A stretch of DNA of 64,000 nt from Alteromonas portus (GCF_005117025.1 NZ_SWCO01000009.1:1-64000); one strand, 5' to 3'; positions 47,291 to 61,035 are shown, counted from the stretch's first letter. Notes: a model not told the origin generated them from the sequence alone. A program made the numbers and translations.

Positions 47291-48376
47291 CTAACGCATT
47301 AACTGCTGAATAATCTTGGTTGTAGGTGCCGCTAAACCAACTTCAATAGGCTCGTTCAACGAAAACCAGCGATATACCGTTTCGGCTACGCGCTTTGTTG
47401 GAGCAGAGTTTACCACGGCCACTACCGGGGTGATATCTAAATGAAAATGACTAAAGGTATGGCGGAAACCTTCAAGCTCTCGGGTCTCGTCAACACTGAT
47501 CCCCCGCTTATTAAGCTGTTCAATACCCTCTTCTATTGAAGACACCTCGATAAAACCATACAAACCGCCCCAAAGGCCTGTTGAGGGACGCTGCTCTAAA
47601 TACACTTGGCTGTTAAACTGTGCCACCAACATATAGGTGGATTTTTCCGGTAGCGTTTTTTTCGGTTTTTTACCCGGGTAGTCGGTTTGCGCACCTTGAG
47701 CGTAGGCAATACAGTCGGCTTGAAGCGGGCACTCGTCACACTTTGGCTTGCTTCGCGTACAGATCATCGCGCCCAAATCCATCATCACCTGGGTATAGTT
47801 GGCACATCGTCCGCCTTCTGGATTGGTAGGCGTGTTTTTCTCAGCCACTTCCCAAAGTTGGTTTTCAACTTTTTTCTGTCCCGGCCACCCGCCTATTGCA
47901 TAGTACCGGGCCAAAACACGCTTCACATTGCCGTCTAAAATAGGAAAGCGCATATTGCGAGACAGCGACAGTATTGCCCCTGACGTTGACCGCCCTATAC
48001 CGGGCAAATCCATGACTTCTTCTAGAGTATAGGGAAACTCGCCATTGTATTTGTCTACCAACATATTCGCAGCTTTATGGAGGTTTCTGGCTCTTGCGTA
48101 GTAGCCTAGCCCCGTCCAATGATGAAGCACGTCGTCTTGAGATGCTTTCGCCAACTCATGTACGGTGGGGAATGACGCCATAAAACGTTCAAAGTAAGGA
48201 ATAACCGTAGTAACTTGGGTTTGCTGCAGCATAATTTCCGAAACCCATACTTTATAAGGCGTTACGTTTTGCTGCCAAGGCAAATGCTTTCGCCCGTGTT
48301 TATCAAACCATGCGAGCACTCGCTCAGAAAAGCCACCGGTATATTGTTGTTCTGTCATAATTGTCTGTATGGGCAT
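47291..48376 (-). CDS. mutY: A/G-specific adenine DNA glycosylase MutY
   Basis: 361 residues; an ATG six codons in (48358) aligns better with E. coli MutY, and neither start has a clear ribosome binding site. The N-terminal part has [13 protein letters not shown], helix-hairpin-helix [12 protein letters not shown] with the catalytic Asp in LDGNVKRVL, and the [4Fe-4S] loop [17 protein letters not shown] (Cys spacing 6-2-5). The C-terminal NUDIX-like domain (about 235-361) recognises 8-oxoG. It removes A mispaired with 8-oxoG. Divergent from the hydrolase gene at 48491. Confidence 0.96.
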   Translation of the reverse strand: MPIQTIMTEQQYTGGFSERVLAWFDKHGRKHLPWQQNVTPYKVWVSEIMLQQTQVTTVIPYFERFMASFPTVHELAKASQDDVLHHWTGLGYYARARNLHKAANMLVDKYNGEFPYTLEEVMDLPGIGRSTSGAILSLSRNMRFPILDGNVKRVLARYYAIGGWPGQKKVENQLWEVAEKNTPTNPEGGRCANYTQVMMDLGAMICTRSKPKCDECPLQADCIAYAQGAQTDYPGKKPKKTLPEKSTYMLVAQFNSQVYLEQRPSTGLWGGLYGFIEVSSIEEGIEQLNKRGISVDETRELEGFRHTFSHFHLDITPVVAVVNSAPTKRVAETVYRWFSLNEPIEVGLAAPTTKIIQQLMR

Positions 48377-48490
48377 TTACTAAATATTCGTTTGTCATTA
48401 AAGCGTGGCCGCTTTCTGCATAGCAGACCATTCATTAAAAGGCGCGCTATGGTAGCATGTAACCAGCCAGTTTATTGTTAAGGAGCACAC

Positions 48491-49195
48491 GTGTCTGTGC
48501 AGCACCCTGTTTTATTTTTCCCCGGTACGCTTTGCGACGAACGCGTGTTTTTGCCGCTTTGGCGCACCTTGCATATTGCGCAACGTCGCTATGTGCCACT
48601 TCAATGGGCTGCATCGCTCGAAGAAATGCTGGCACTAAGTGAAGATCGCATTCTAGATGACGAAAAAGTGCACCTTGTGGGTTACTCCATGGGCGGATTT
48701 ATAGCGGCGTTAGTGGCACAACGCAATCCCGCCAATATAGCCTCGGTTACGTTAATCGGCTACAACCCAGAAGGCTTATCAAAAGAAGAAATTGCCAAGC
48801 GTAAGCAGTTAACCACTATGCTTAAGCAAGGACACTTTAAGCCCGATAACGATGCATACCTTTCACGGTTTATTCACCCTTCACGTTTGAACGATGAAGA
48901 TATGGCTGGCGTTGTAAAATCAATGGCACAAGATTTAGGCAAAACAACATTGCTTAATCACACGCTAGCCACCACGCCACGAGAAAGTACCGTTAAAGCA
49001 CTCGCAAAGATCAATGCTCCAGTGACGTTTATCACTGCACAGCAGGATGCAATTGCCCCTGCAGAAGCAATTCAGCAACTTAAAAGCGTGTTGCCTAAAG
49101 CAGGGTTCCATACCGTAAGTGATGCTGGGCATATGCTAGTACTTGAGCAAACTGACGCTGTGGCGTCTATTATTGCAAAACAAATTAGCGTATAA
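48491..49195 (+). CDS. Alpha/beta-fold hydrolase
   Basis: 234 residues with FFPGTLCDERVF (oxyanion region) near the start, nucleophile Ser in GYSMGGFIA (about 75), an acid in ITAQQDAIAP and the catalytic His in SDAGHMLVLE near the end, so the triad is complete. The start is GTG with AGGAG nine bases upstream. It is divergent from mutY (114 bases) and precedes trmB by 46 bases on the same strand. It belongs to the pimeloyl-ester/menaquinone-type small hydrolases by shape; the substrate is unknown. Confidence 0.85.
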   Translation: MSVQHPVLFFPGTLCDERVFLPLWRTLHIAQRRYVPLQWAASLEEMLALSEDRILDDEKVHLVGYSMGGFIAALVAQRNPANIASVTLIGYNPEGLSKEEIAKRKQLTTMLKQGHFKPDNDAYLSRFIHPSRLNDEDMAGVVKSMAQDLGKTTLLNHTLATTPRESTVKALAKINAPVTFITAQQDAIAPAEAIQQLKSVLPKAGFHTVSDAGHMLVLEQTDAVASIIAKQISV

Positions 49196-49241
49196 AATTA
49201 CAGCATTTTTACCACGATAGCGTTGCATAAGCCGTGGGTAA

Positions 49242-50006
49242 GTGGATAATGCGCCACCAGAAAATTGGGTAAGAAAGGCATTGCAAATGAGGCAATTCAA
49301 AAGTCAGGCGGAAGCAGAAGCCGCTGGAGTATATGTAAGCAAGGTAAAAAGCTTCGTAAAACGCGAAGGTAGACTTACCAAAGCACAAGAAAAGGCGTTG
49401 GAGGATCACTGGCCAACTAAGGGCATTGACTACGCTGACACACCATTATCGCTGTCAGAGATTTTTGGCCGAAGTGCGCCTGTTGTAGTGGAAATTGGCT
49501 TTGGTATGGGCAAATCATTGGTTGAAATGGCCGCGAATGCTCCTGAAAAAGATTTTATAGGGATTGAAGTACACCGCCCTGGCGTTGGCGCATGCTTGTC
49601 TGATGCTAGCGAACAAGGCGTAGAGAACTTGCGCGTAATGGAACATGACGCGGTAGAAGTGCTTAAGAATATGATCCCAGATGGTTCGTTGTCTCGTCTA
49701 CAGCTATTTTTCCCTGACCCGTGGCATAAAAAGCGCCACCATAAGCGTCGTATCGTTCAGCCTGAGTTTGTTGAGTTGGTTCGCACCAAATTAGCCATTG
49801 GCGGCTGCTTTCATATGGCAACAGACTGGGAACAATACGCTGAACACATGCTAGAGGTCATGACCAACGCCGACGGTTACACCAACACTGCAACTGACGG
49901 TAACTATGTGCCTCGTCCGGACTACCGTCCAATCACTAAGTTTGAAACCCGTGGCCAAAAGCTAGGTCATGGCGTTTGGGATTTAATATTCGAGCGTACT
50001 AAGTAA
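49242..50006 (+). CDS. trmB: tRNA (guanine-N7)-methyltransferase TrmB
   Basis: 254 residues from a GTG with GGGTAA upstream; an ATG 15 codons further in is possible. The SAM motif [16 protein letters not shown] and the family-specific [15 protein letters not shown] are present, and the C-terminal region [17 protein letters not shown] is typical. It makes m7G46 in tRNA. Its stop shares bases with the rsmC start (TAATG), so the two methyltransferases are coupled. Confidence 0.95.
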   Translation: MDNAPPENWVRKALQMRQFKSQAEAEAAGVYVSKVKSFVKREGRLTKAQEKALEDHWPTKGIDYADTPLSLSEIFGRSAPVVVEIGFGMGKSLVEMAANAPEKDFIGIEVHRPGVGACLSDASEQGVENLRVMEHDAVEVLKNMIPDGSLSRLQLFFPDPWHKKRHHKRRIVQPEFVELVRTKLAIGGCFHMATDWEQYAEHMLEVMTNADGYTNTATDGNYVPRPDYRPITKFETRGQKLGHGVWDLIFERTK

Positions 50007-51088
50007 TGATTCTATCTCCTCAAAGCCAACTGTTAGAACGAAATATCGCGCTTTTCGACGAAGGTCAGTGGGCATTTATCAATCCTTCTGACGCGTATTT
50101 TCTGGATGGAATTAAGTCGCAAGACGTTACGGTAATTCACCAGTATTTCGATATTTTTTCAGAGTGCGTGCGCGTAATACCTTCGGTATCCTTCGATAGT
50201 CGAGATATTACACGGACAGGTTTTGAGGTAACGCAGAAGGTTGGCAATCATACCCATATTTTTGCGCCTTTCTTAGCGTTAGAAAAATCCCACAGCGACG
50301 TGATGATTTTTTTACCTAAAGCAAAAACCCATTTTCAAATGTTACTGCGAATGGCCGCGAGTATGGTTGGCCAAAATGGTCGTATTCACGTTGTCGGCGA
50401 AAACAAAGGCGGTATTAAAAGTGCCGCTAAGTTAATGCAGCAATACGGCCCGACGCAAAAAGTTGATTCGGCCCGCCACTGCAGCCTTATTACCGTAATT
50501 GTCGAAGAGCCTCACCTTGCCTTTGAACCCGATGCTTGGCTTGATATGAATACTTATCACGTTGAAGGTACCGCATGGCAGGTAGCCTCTATACCTGGTG
50601 TGTTCAGCTACAAAGAGCTAGACGCAGGCACCGAGCTTTTACTGGAAAAACTTTCAACATCACTGAGCGGTGAAATTTTGGATTTCGCATGTGGTGCAGG
50701 TGTGATAGCTAGTTACATCATGCTCAAATATCCACATTTGAAGCTACACCTTACCGATGTGAGTGCACTTGCCGTTTACTGTAGCGCAATTACCCTTGCA
50801 GAAAATGGATTATCAGCAACACTTTACGCTGCCGATGGTTTGCACGGTTTTACTCAAAAAGTACAGCATATTGTTACTAACCCACCGTTTCATACAGGCA
50901 TTAAAACAGACTACACCATCACTAAGCGCTTTATTTCTGATGCAAAGGCTAGCTTAAGTCGTGGCGGCACTATGCAAATGGTAGCAAACCGATTCTTGCC
51001 CTACCCTGGTTTGCTCGCTGAGCACTTCCAAACGGTTTATACCACGGCACAAACATCACAATTTTCTGTTTATCAGGCTGCTTTATAA
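50006..51088 (+). CDS. rsmC: 16S rRNA m2G1207 methyltransferase RsmC
   Basis: 360 residues: a degenerate N-terminal methyltransferase-like domain (about 1-180) and an active C-terminal domain with LDFACGAGVIASYI (SAM motif), DVSALAVYCSAITLAEN and the catalytic NPPFHTGIKTDYT. This duplicated layout is characteristic of RsmC. It methylates G1207 in the 30S subunit. Translation is coupled to trmB. Confidence 0.93.
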   Translation: MILSPQSQLLERNIALFDEGQWAFINPSDAYFLDGIKSQDVTVIHQYFDIFSECVRVIPSVSFDSRDITRTGFEVTQKVGNHTHIFAPFLALEKSHSDVMIFLPKAKTHFQMLLRMAASMVGQNGRIHVVGENKGGIKSAAKLMQQYGPTQKVDSARHCSLITVIVEEPHLAFEPDAWLDMNTYHVEGTAWQVASIPGVFSYKELDAGTELLLEKLSTSLSGEILDFACGAGVIASYIMLKYPHLKLHLTDVSALAVYCSAITLAENGLSATLYAADGLHGFTQKVQHIVTNPPFHTGIKTDYTITKRFISDAKASLSRGGTMQMVANRFLPYPGLLAEHFQTVYTTAQTSQFSVYQAAL

Positions 51089-51137
51089 TTAAAAAAGCCA
51101 TTAGCTTGTGCTAACTTAGCCTTCTACCTGTTGCTTA

Positions 51138-51164
51138 TGCCATTGTGAATACATCACAATGGCA
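51138..51164. promoter_or_regulatory. 11-bp perfect inverted repeat before glgA
   Basis: TGCCATTGTGA (51138-51148) and TCACAATGGCA (51154-51164) are exact inverted copies with a five-base spacer. It has no T-run and lies about 70 bases before the glgA start, so it is an operator or a leader hairpin candidate. Confidence 0.5.
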
Positions 51165-51233
51165 CTTGGCGTTTACCGTACACTATATCTACGTATTACG
51201 AGTGCACTGCACGTACGCTCTTGGAGATCATCT

Positions 51234-52658
51234 GTGAATATTGTATTTGCTATTTCAGAAGTTGAAGAGTTGGTAAAAACCGGCGGCCTTGCAGACGTTG
51301 GCAAAGCACTCCCGCTTGCCCTAGATAGCATGGGCGAAAGTATCACCATTGTTATGCCTTATTACCAAGTACTTGCAGAGCAATTGAATCTGCCTACGGT
51401 AACTGAGCAACAAACGTTGTTTACTGAAAGCCAAGTGTATCACTTTGATATTCGCTACATGCAATGGCATGGCATTCCAGTTTATTTTGTAGATGCGCCC
51501 GATTTCTTCATGCGTGAGGGATTATACGCTAATGCTTTTGAAGCCTATGAAGACAATGGTGAACGCTTCAGTTTTTTCAGTGGCGCCGTCCTTCAAACGC
51601 TAAAAGCTATTGATAAAAAGCCTGATATTATTCACTGTCATGACTGGCATACGGCTATGCTGCCGTTTTTACTTACCCACGATAAATCTGGCTACTTTGA
51701 CAGCACAAAAACCATATTCACCATTCACAATGCTGCGTTTCAGGGCGTACACAAGCTAGAAGCTATCCCGTTTCTTCGTCATCACCCTAACATTTTGGCG
51801 CAAGTACACGGCGGTTACATCAATATGCTTCAAAGCGGTATTGAGTTCGCGACGAAAGTAACCACTGTAAGTCCAAACTATGCAGGTGAATTACTCACCG
51901 ACTTAGGTAGTCATGGCCTGCACGAGCGTCTTGTAAACCGTCAAGCCGACTTAAGCGGTATTTTGAACGGCTGCGACTACACACAATGGAACCCCGAGAC
52001 AGATACATTTCTGCCTGAGAATTACAGTGCTGACAACCTACATCCCAAAACCACCTGTAAGCGGGTGTTACAAGAGAAGTCAGGGCTGCCTGAGAATGGC
52101 AATATTCCACTTATTGGAATGGTATGCCGTCTTACCGAACAAAAAGGTTTCGGCTATATACTGCCAATCTTAGATGACCTTATTAAACACAATATTCAAA
52201 TAGTTATTGTAGGTACAGGCGATCCTAAAGTGTGTATGGATCTTGGTGAATTTGCCCAACAACATCCTAATCAGTTTGCATTCATAAATGGCTTTAGTTC
52301 TGAGCATGCCCATTTAGTAGAAGCCGGTGCTGATTTCTTTCTTATGCCTTCTCAATTTGAGCCATGTGGACTCAATCAAATGTACAGTTTGGCCTACGGT
52401 ACCATACCAATCGTCCGCTCTGTAGGAGGGCTCAAAGACACGGTCATTGACTACAGCAACGACAACGATGGCACTGGGTTTGTGTTTGATGAGCCTACAC
52501 CACACGCGTTATTGTCGTGTATTAGGCGAGCACTGTTGGCTTTTTACGAGGATACGGGCAAGTTCAGAACAATGCAGCTTCGGGGAATGCGAACTCGCTT
52601 TACCTGGGAAGCAGCTGCGAAAAGCTATCAGCAGTTGTATTTATCAGCGGTTAATTAG
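51234..52658 (+). CDS. glgA: Glycogen synthase GlgA
   Basis: 474 residues from the GTG at 51234, chosen because GGAG lies nine bases upstream and the protein then begins NIVFAISEVEELVKTGGLAD, aligning with other GlgA proteins; a longer frame from 51159 only adds 25 unrelated residues. The ADP-glucose-binding KTGGL motif is at about 15 and the GT5 C-terminal motif PSQFEPCGLNQMYSL near 395. It elongates alpha-1,4-glucan from ADP-glucose. No glgC, glgB or glgP is in the window, so it stands apart from a usual glycogen operon. Confidence 0.93.
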   Translation: MNIVFAISEVEELVKTGGLADVGKALPLALDSMGESITIVMPYYQVLAEQLNLPTVTEQQTLFTESQVYHFDIRYMQWHGIPVYFVDAPDFFMREGLYANAFEAYEDNGERFSFFSGAVLQTLKAIDKKPDIIHCHDWHTAMLPFLLTHDKSGYFDSTKTIFTIHNAAFQGVHKLEAIPFLRHHPNILAQVHGGYINMLQSGIEFATKVTTVSPNYAGELLTDLGSHGLHERLVNRQADLSGILNGCDYTQWNPETDTFLPENYSADNLHPKTTCKRVLQEKSGLPENGNIPLIGMVCRLTEQKGFGYILPILDDLIKHNIQIVIVGTGDPKVCMDLGEFAQQHPNQFAFINGFSSEHAHLVEAGADFFLMPSQFEPCGLNQMYSLAYGTIPIVRSVGGLKDTVIDYSNDNDGTGFVFDEPTPHALLSCIRRALLAFYEDTGKFRTMQLRGMRTRFTWEAAAKSYQQLYLSAVN

Positions 52659-52823
52659 GCTGCATTTTTTGTTCTGTTTTACAGCGACATATACGCTTAA
52701 GGACGAATTTTTATAACAGGTGCGATTTACATTAATTATTGTTTATAAGCATCTTTCTTTTTGCACATTTTTGCGCCACTATTAAAAAACGGACGAGGTA
52801 AATGGACGAAACATTAGGCGGGT

Positions 52824-54470
52824 ATGACGGATAAGGCAGTTAAGCTTTCTATTAAAAGCCTCTTTCTCTGGGTGGTAATGTCTATTGCTACCTTTTCACT
52901 TGCTGTCTTATCAACCCTTGCTGTCTATACGCAAATAAAAACCTATCGCCATGAGCTTGAGTCCAACGCTCTGATGCTCGCCAAACTGGTTGCCAGAAGT
53001 TCCGCCACCTACCTTTACGATGAAACGCCTGAACGTATTGAAGTGGCATTGAGTAACCTTATTGCCGCTGAGCATGTACTTAATGCCCATGTTTACAAAG
53101 CGAAAAGTGCAACGGCAGAGCCTGAGATTTTTGCCTCGTATAACAAGGAAGGGCAACTATTGTTAGGTGGCAAAGAAAGTCAGTTATCTTCTATGGTTCT
53201 GAATCCGCTATTAGCAGATAACGGGCATTACCTTGAACTCAGTGCCAAAGTATTCGATACAGAAACCAACATTCAGTTAGGTTGGGTGTATTTAAGGGTT
53301 TCTTCAGAAAACTTTAACCAATTGGTAGGAAAGTCAATTTGGCTTAATTTAGCAGTAGCCTTAGCGCTACTACTTATAAGCTTTTATTCCGCTGTAAGAA
53401 TGCAGCGCGTTGTGACTGGCCCGGTAGAGGGCATAGCTAGTTTTTTACAGCGCACATCGCGACAACGTGATTATTCAGCCCGCGCCAATGGCTCTAGCAT
53501 TAAAGAGCTTGATATTTTAGCTGACGCCGTCAATGTAATGTTGCTTCGCATGCAAGAGTATATGCAAAAGCAACGGCAGGCTGAAGAACAACATAGAAAG
53601 CTGAATGCCAGCCTTGAGGATATGGTAAGTCACCGCACTACCGCCCTTAAGGACGCAAACCAAGAGCTAATTCAAACGCTAGAAAAGCTGCATCAGTTTC
53701 AGCGACAAATTGTTCAGAATGAAAAGATGGCTTCACTTGGTGATATGGTTGCGGGCGTTGCTCATGAGGTAAACACCCCTATAGGTTTGGGCGTGACTGC
53801 ATCGACAATGATGTTAGACCGATTGGCTGTTATTCAAAAAGACTTTGAAAATAAAACACTGAAAGCCAGTGCAATGAAGCGCTTCTTAGATGAAAGCAAC
53901 GAAAACCTCAACATTATTTACCGTAACCTGAACAGAGCGGCCGAGCTTATAAGCAGTTTTAAGCAGGTAGCTGTCGATCAAACCTCAGAATCTAGTCGAA
54001 GTTTTTGCGTTGTACAGCTAGTTAATGAGATACTATTGTCATTACAGCCTCGACTCAAAAAATTAAAGCACAACATCAACGTAGATTGCGACCCTACCCT
54101 TAGCGTTGAAACGAAGGCTGGACCAATAAATCAAATCTTGATTAATTTGATCATGAATTCGGTTATTCATGGGTTTGAATCCATGGATGAAGGCACAATT
54201 GATATTCGTGCCGAAATAGTGAGTAGCAATAAACTCAAGCTTGTTTATACCGATAACGGAAAAGGTATTTCGCCGGAAATTCGCAAACGGATATTCGACC
54301 CCTTCGTTACCACAAAACGTGGGCAAGGCGGTTCTGGATTAGGAATGCATTTGGTATACAACTTAGTAACGCAAGCCCTCAATGGTTCAATATCGATTAC
54401 CAGTGAGGAAGGCAATGGCGTAGAATTTGTAATTATCTTCCCCGTTGTTAATGCGAAAACATCAGAATAG
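52824..54470 (+). CDS. Membrane sensor histidine kinase
   Basis: 548 residues: N-terminal membrane helix (about 10-32), periplasmic sensor (about 33-170), second membrane helix (about 172-192), HAMP (about 193-250), coiled coil, HisKA with phospho-accepting His in GVAHEVNTPIGLG (about 315), and HATPase with NQILINLIMNSVIHGFE, DNGKGI and GGSGLGMHLV. The HEVNTP form belongs to the kinases with long coiled-coil linkers. It precedes arcA by 154 bases, but it is not ArcB: it has no PAS, receiver or Hpt domains. No dedicated response regulator is adjacent. Confidence 0.9.
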   Translation: MTDKAVKLSIKSLFLWVVMSIATFSLAVLSTLAVYTQIKTYRHELESNALMLAKLVARSSATYLYDETPERIEVALSNLIAAEHVLNAHVYKAKSATAEPEIFASYNKEGQLLLGGKESQLSSMVLNPLLADNGHYLELSAKVFDTETNIQLGWVYLRVSSENFNQLVGKSIWLNLAVALALLLISFYSAVRMQRVVTGPVEGIASFLQRTSRQRDYSARANGSSIKELDILADAVNVMLLRMQEYMQKQRQAEEQHRKLNASLEDMVSHRTTALKDANQELIQTLEKLHQFQRQIVQNEKMASLGDMVAGVAHEVNTPIGLGVTASTMMLDRLAVIQKDFENKTLKASAMKRFLDESNENLNIIYRNLNRAAELISSFKQVAVDQTSESSRSFCVVQLVNEILLSLQPRLKKLKHNINVDCDPTLSVETKAGPINQILINLIMNSVIHGFESMDEGTIDIRAEIVSSNKLKLVYTDNGKGISPEIRKRIFDPFVTTKRGQGGSGLGMHLVYNLVTQALNGSISITSEEGNGVEFVIIFPVVNAKTSE

Positions 54471-54624
54471 TTGTATAAAGTATGAACTTTTCTTGATTTT
54501 TATTGGCTAACCCCAATACCTTAACAGTAAGAATATTCACAAGTTGCTTGCAATCAAGTACATGAATATTAAAATTTAACCAGTTAGTTGCTTAAATCGT
54601 ATTTTAGAAAGAGTGTAGAACACC

Positions 54625-55332
54625 ATGCAGACGCCAAATGTGTTAATTGTTGAAGATGAGGTGGTAACCCGTACCACGCTTAAGAGTTTATTTGAAGCGG
54701 AAGGGTATAATGTGTTTGAGGCCGAGAACGGTGATCAAATGCATGATTTCTTCGAGAATCACGCTATCAATTTGGTTATCATGGACATTAACCTACCGGG
54801 TAAAAACGGCCTTATTTTGGCACGTGAAGTTCGTGACCGTAAAAACGTTGGTCTTATATTCCTAACGGGTCGTGATAACGATGTTGACCGTATCCTAGGT
54901 CTTGAGATTGGTGCAGACGATTATCTTACTAAGCCGTTCAACCCTCGTGAATTGACTATCCGCGCGCGCAACTTACTATCTCGTACTACAAACTCTTCAG
55001 AAGATGACGATTTGCCAAGCCGTGTAAGCTTCAACGGCTGGACGCTTGACGGTGATAGCCGTTCATTGATTTCGCCTAACGGTAAAGAGTTCCGTCTACC
55101 ACGCAGTGAATTCCGTGCACTTCACCTTTTCCTAAGCAACCCAGGTAAAATCCTTACCCGTGAACAGCTGATTATGGAAATGACGGGGCGTGAACTTCGT
55201 CCGAACGACCGTACGGTTGACGTAACTATCCGTCGTATTCGTAAGCACTTCGAGTCAGATCCAACAGACGAAGAATTGATTGTAACCATTCACGGTGAAG
55301 GTTACCGTTTCTGCGGTCAGGTTGACGGCTAA
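54625..55332 (+). CDS. arcA: Aerobic respiration response regulator ArcA
   Basis: 235 residues, OmpR-type. Receiver with [20 protein letters not shown], phospho-acceptor Asp in [13 protein letters not shown] (about 54) and Lys in [14 protein letters not shown]-binding winged helix ending [18 protein letters not shown] and [10 protein letters not shown]. The whole protein is easily recognised as ArcA, the redox-responsive repressor/activator of respiratory genes. Its partner ArcB is not in the window. An intrinsic terminator follows. Confidence 0.96.
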   Translation: MQTPNVLIVEDEVVTRTTLKSLFEAEGYNVFEAENGDQMHDFFENHAINLVIMDINLPGKNGLILAREVRDRKNVGLIFLTGRDNDVDRILGLEIGADDYLTKPFNPRELTIRARNLLSRTTNSSEDDDLPSRVSFNGWTLDGDSRSLISPNGKEFRLPRSEFRALHLFLSNPGKILTREQLIMEMTGRELRPNDRTVDVTIRRIRKHFESDPTDEELIVTIHGEGYRFCGQVDG

Positions 55333-55362
55333 GCCGCTACCTGAACAAACGTTGAATTAAAC

Positions 55363-55390
55363 AAAAGCCGCTTTATAAAGCGGCTTTTTT
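55363..55390 (+). terminator. Intrinsic terminator after arcA
   Basis: AAAAGCCGCTTT and AAAGCGGCTTTT pair perfectly around a TA core (55363-55388) and are followed by TTTTTTG. It lies about 30 bases past the arcA stop. Confidence 0.88.
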
Positions 55391-55556
55391 GTATTTTTAT
55401 TTGTATCTAGAGCTTACGTATTTGCTGATTTGCAAAGGCGCTTCAAAGCAAGATGTAAAAATAAGTACATGCTTACTATCCGCGGCATAACAAAGTTATA
55501 CCGCGGTATATCAAAGTAAATACGTGATGATTGAACACTTTCCTTCGAACTTGATG

Positions 55557-58697
<3,141 letters not shown>

Positions 58698-58780
58698 TTA
58701 AGCGCAATATAGCTAACTTTCATTAAATCCTTTATGCTCTAATCTTTCATGAATTTATCCAAAATTATCATTTTACAATT

Positions 58781-59635
58781 ATGCAACTAAGCTTCAGAGA
58801 CATTGTAGACATAGGCCCCAAGTGCTTTGAACGCTTTATTGATAGCAGTAACGCGCCAGAAATCAGTGACCTAGAGATTGAACTAGCAGGATGCTCTAAC
58901 TTATCAGGCAACTATATCGTAGGTCGCGTTTCGCCCCCTAACCATACCTTGTTTTACAGCATTCACGGACAAGGAAAGTTTCGCGTCCCGTCAGGCGAGA
59001 TGCAGTTAAATGAAGGGCAACTTATTATTTTACCTGCCGGGCAAAGTTTCGAAGTCACAATAGTCAGTGACCAATGGGACATTATTTGGGTAAACCTGGC
59101 AGATTCCGAGCGCTGGAAATCATTCAGTAAAAGTGAGGCTGTGGTGTTAGATAATGCCAAGCTAGAGGGCTTACATCACGCTATGGAGCTGCTTTATTTA
59201 GAGCGCGATGTGGATAGTCGAGGGGCGGCAATGCAGCTCGTGTCTAGATATCTGTATCGTATTATTGATGCCCCTTTGAGTAACGAGCCTTGTCACGATG
59301 AGAAAGAGCGACGCCAAGTAAACAGGCTACACGGCCTTTTTTCTGCGGTTGAAAAACAGCTTCAGTTTGATTGGGATATGAAAAGTTTAAGTGAGAAAGC
59401 GCATTATTCTGCCCCTCACCTTCACCGGCTGTGTTTGCAAGTGTTTGGACGAAGCCCCAAGCAGCACGTTATCCATTTGCGTATGACACGAGCCAAAAGC
59501 TTATTACTAAGCACACAGTGGCCCGTATCTTATATCGCCAGTTATGTGGGTTACGCAAATGTCTTTACGTTCTCGAAACGCTTTAAGAAGTCCACCGGGC
59601 TGTCTCCTTCAGCGTTTCGAGAAAGCGAGGGCTAA
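58781..59635 (+). CDS. AraC-family transcriptional regulator
   Basis: 284 residues. An N-terminal cupin-like sensor (GKFRVPSGEMQLNEGQLIIL region, about 60-85) is joined to a C-terminal pair of helix-turn-helix motifs (about 185-284; MKSLSEKAHYSAPHLHRLC and YIASYVGYANVFTFSKRFKK). The pattern is that of sugar-responsive activators. It is divergent from lacZ with a shared 104-base promoter region and so is the likely lacZ regulator. Its stop overlaps the pmbA stop by four bases, tail to tail. Confidence 0.88.
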   Translation: MQLSFRDIVDIGPKCFERFIDSSNAPEISDLEIELAGCSNLSGNYIVGRVSPPNHTLFYSIHGQGKFRVPSGEMQLNEGQLIILPAGQSFEVTIVSDQWDIIWVNLADSERWKSFSKSEAVVLDNAKLEGLHHAMELLYLERDVDSRGAAMQLVSRYLYRIIDAPLSNEPCHDEKERRQVNRLHGLFSAVEKQLQFDWDMKSLSEKAHYSAPHLHRLCLQVFGRSPKQHVIHLRMTRAKSLLLSTQWPVSYIASYVGYANVFTFSKRFKKSTGLSPSAFRESEG

Positions 59636-60963
59636 CTGCCCGCTATTTTCATTTGGTCAATAAGTACAGAGCCGGTCTGTACACTACCACGCACATCTTT
59701 TTCAGCGCCAATTGCCACAATGCCTTTAAACATATCTTTAAGGTTACCTGCAATCGTTACCTCGTGAACTGGATATTGGATAATGCCATTCTCAACCCAG
59801 TATCCCGCTGCGCCGCGTGAGTAGTCACCTGTAACACCGTTAACGCCCTGCCCCATCAGTTCGGTTACAAACAAACCTGTGCCCATTTCTTTAAGCAACT
59901 CGGCGTCGCTATGGCCAGTATCGCCTACAAGCCAGTTATGAATACCACCAGCGTGGCCATTCGAGCGGGTGTTTAGTTTGCGCGACGAGTAAGTGGTATA
60001 AAGATATGTAGCCAATTTACCCGCATCTACAATGGTCATGTCAGAGCATGCCACGCCTTCGTTATCGAAGCTTGAGCTTGCTAAGCCGCCTTTAATGAAC
60101 GGACGTTCTTCAATGTTAAGCCATTCAGGAAAAACTTGTTTACCCAAGCTATCTAGCAAGAAACTAGAGCGACGGTAAAGGCTACCACCGCTAATGGCCC
60201 CTACATAATGGCCAAACAAGCTAGATGCGATGTCGCGGTGTAAAAGCACAGGCACGTTGGCCGTGTTAATTTTACGGGCGCCTAAACGGTCTACGGTAGC
60301 TTTCGCGGCTTCAATACCAACAGCACTGGCTGATTGCAGCAAAGAAGCTTTACGACTTACCGTGTAAGCGTAATCGCGCTGCATGTCGTCATCTTGTGCG
60401 CCAATAACCATACAGCTTAATGAATAACGGCTGCTAGGATAACCAGCATTAATACCATGAGTATTGCCGTACACGCGCATACCTAAATTTGCGTTGTACG
60501 ACGCGCCATCTGAATTAGTAATGCGCGAGTCGTAATTCATTGCCGCCGTTTCGGCTTCAATAGCAGTTTTAATGGCCTTTTCAGTATCTAACTCTTCAGG
60601 GTGATACAGGTCTAAATCAGGAAATTCTGTGGCGATAAGGTCGGCATCGGCCAAACCTGTACAAGGATCTTCACTGGTATAGCGTGCAATATCGACGGCT
60701 TTTTCTACCGCGAGTGTTAGCGCTGCTTTGCTCAGATCAGCAGTAGAAGCACTGCCTTTTCGCTTGCCTACGTATACGCTTATACCTAAGCCGCCGTCGT
60801 TGGTAAATTCAACGTTTTCAACTTCTTGCATACGTGAAGAAACGGCGATGCCCTGCACTTTAGACATGCTGGCTTCGGCTTGTGTTGCGCCTTTAGAAAG
60901 GGCTAATTTCAGTACATCATCTACGACATTTTGAATGTCGGCTAACTGCTGCTCAATTTGCAT
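59632..60963 (-). CDS. pmbA: Metalloprotease-related protein PmbA (TldE)
   Basis: 443 residues, the usual PmbA/TldE length. Typical regions are seen: AEASMSKVQGIAVSSR near the start, DGGLGISVYVGKRKGSAS, the central GAISGGSLYRRSSFLLD and C-terminal GVTGDYSRGAAGYWVENG. Together with TldD it forms a heterodimeric protease that processes peptides such as microcin B17 precursor and CcdA. The catalytic HExxxH lies in TldD, not here. It is divergent from yjgA as in other gammaproteobacteria. Confidence 0.95.
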   Translation of the reverse strand: MQIEQQLADIQNVVDDVLKLALSKGATQAEASMSKVQGIAVSSRMQEVENVEFTNDGGLGISVYVGKRKGSASTADLSKAALTLAVEKAVDIARYTSEDPCTGLADADLIATEFPDLDLYHPEELDTEKAIKTAIEAETAAMNYDSRITNSDGASYNANLGMRVYGNTHGINAGYPSSRYSLSCMVIGAQDDDMQRDYAYTVSRKASLLQSASAVGIEAAKATVDRLGARKINTANVPVLLHRDIASSLFGHYVGAISGGSLYRRSSFLLDSLGKQVFPEWLNIEERPFIKGGLASSSFDNEGVACSDMTIVDAGKLATYLYTTYSSRKLNTRSNGHAGGIHNWLVGDTGHSDAELLKEMGTGLFVTELMGQGVNGVTGDYSRGAAGYWVENGIIQYPVHEVTIAGNLKDMFKGIVAIGAEKDVRGSVQTGSVLIDQMKIAGS

Positions 60964-61035
60964 AGTAAGTTTCGCTGTCTTAATTCGACTGTGATAGTTA
61001 CAATTTAGCTAAAGTGTAACACTAATGAGTTTGAA

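Noticed and set aside
52802..52834. Ten-codon frame just before the histidine kinase as a regulatory leader peptide
   Set aside because: No ribosome binding site and no hairpin or codon pattern of an attenuator; too short to support.
52824..55332. The histidine kinase as the ArcB partner of ArcA
   Set aside because: It lacks the PAS, receiver and Hpt domains of ArcB and is separated from arcA by 154 bases.
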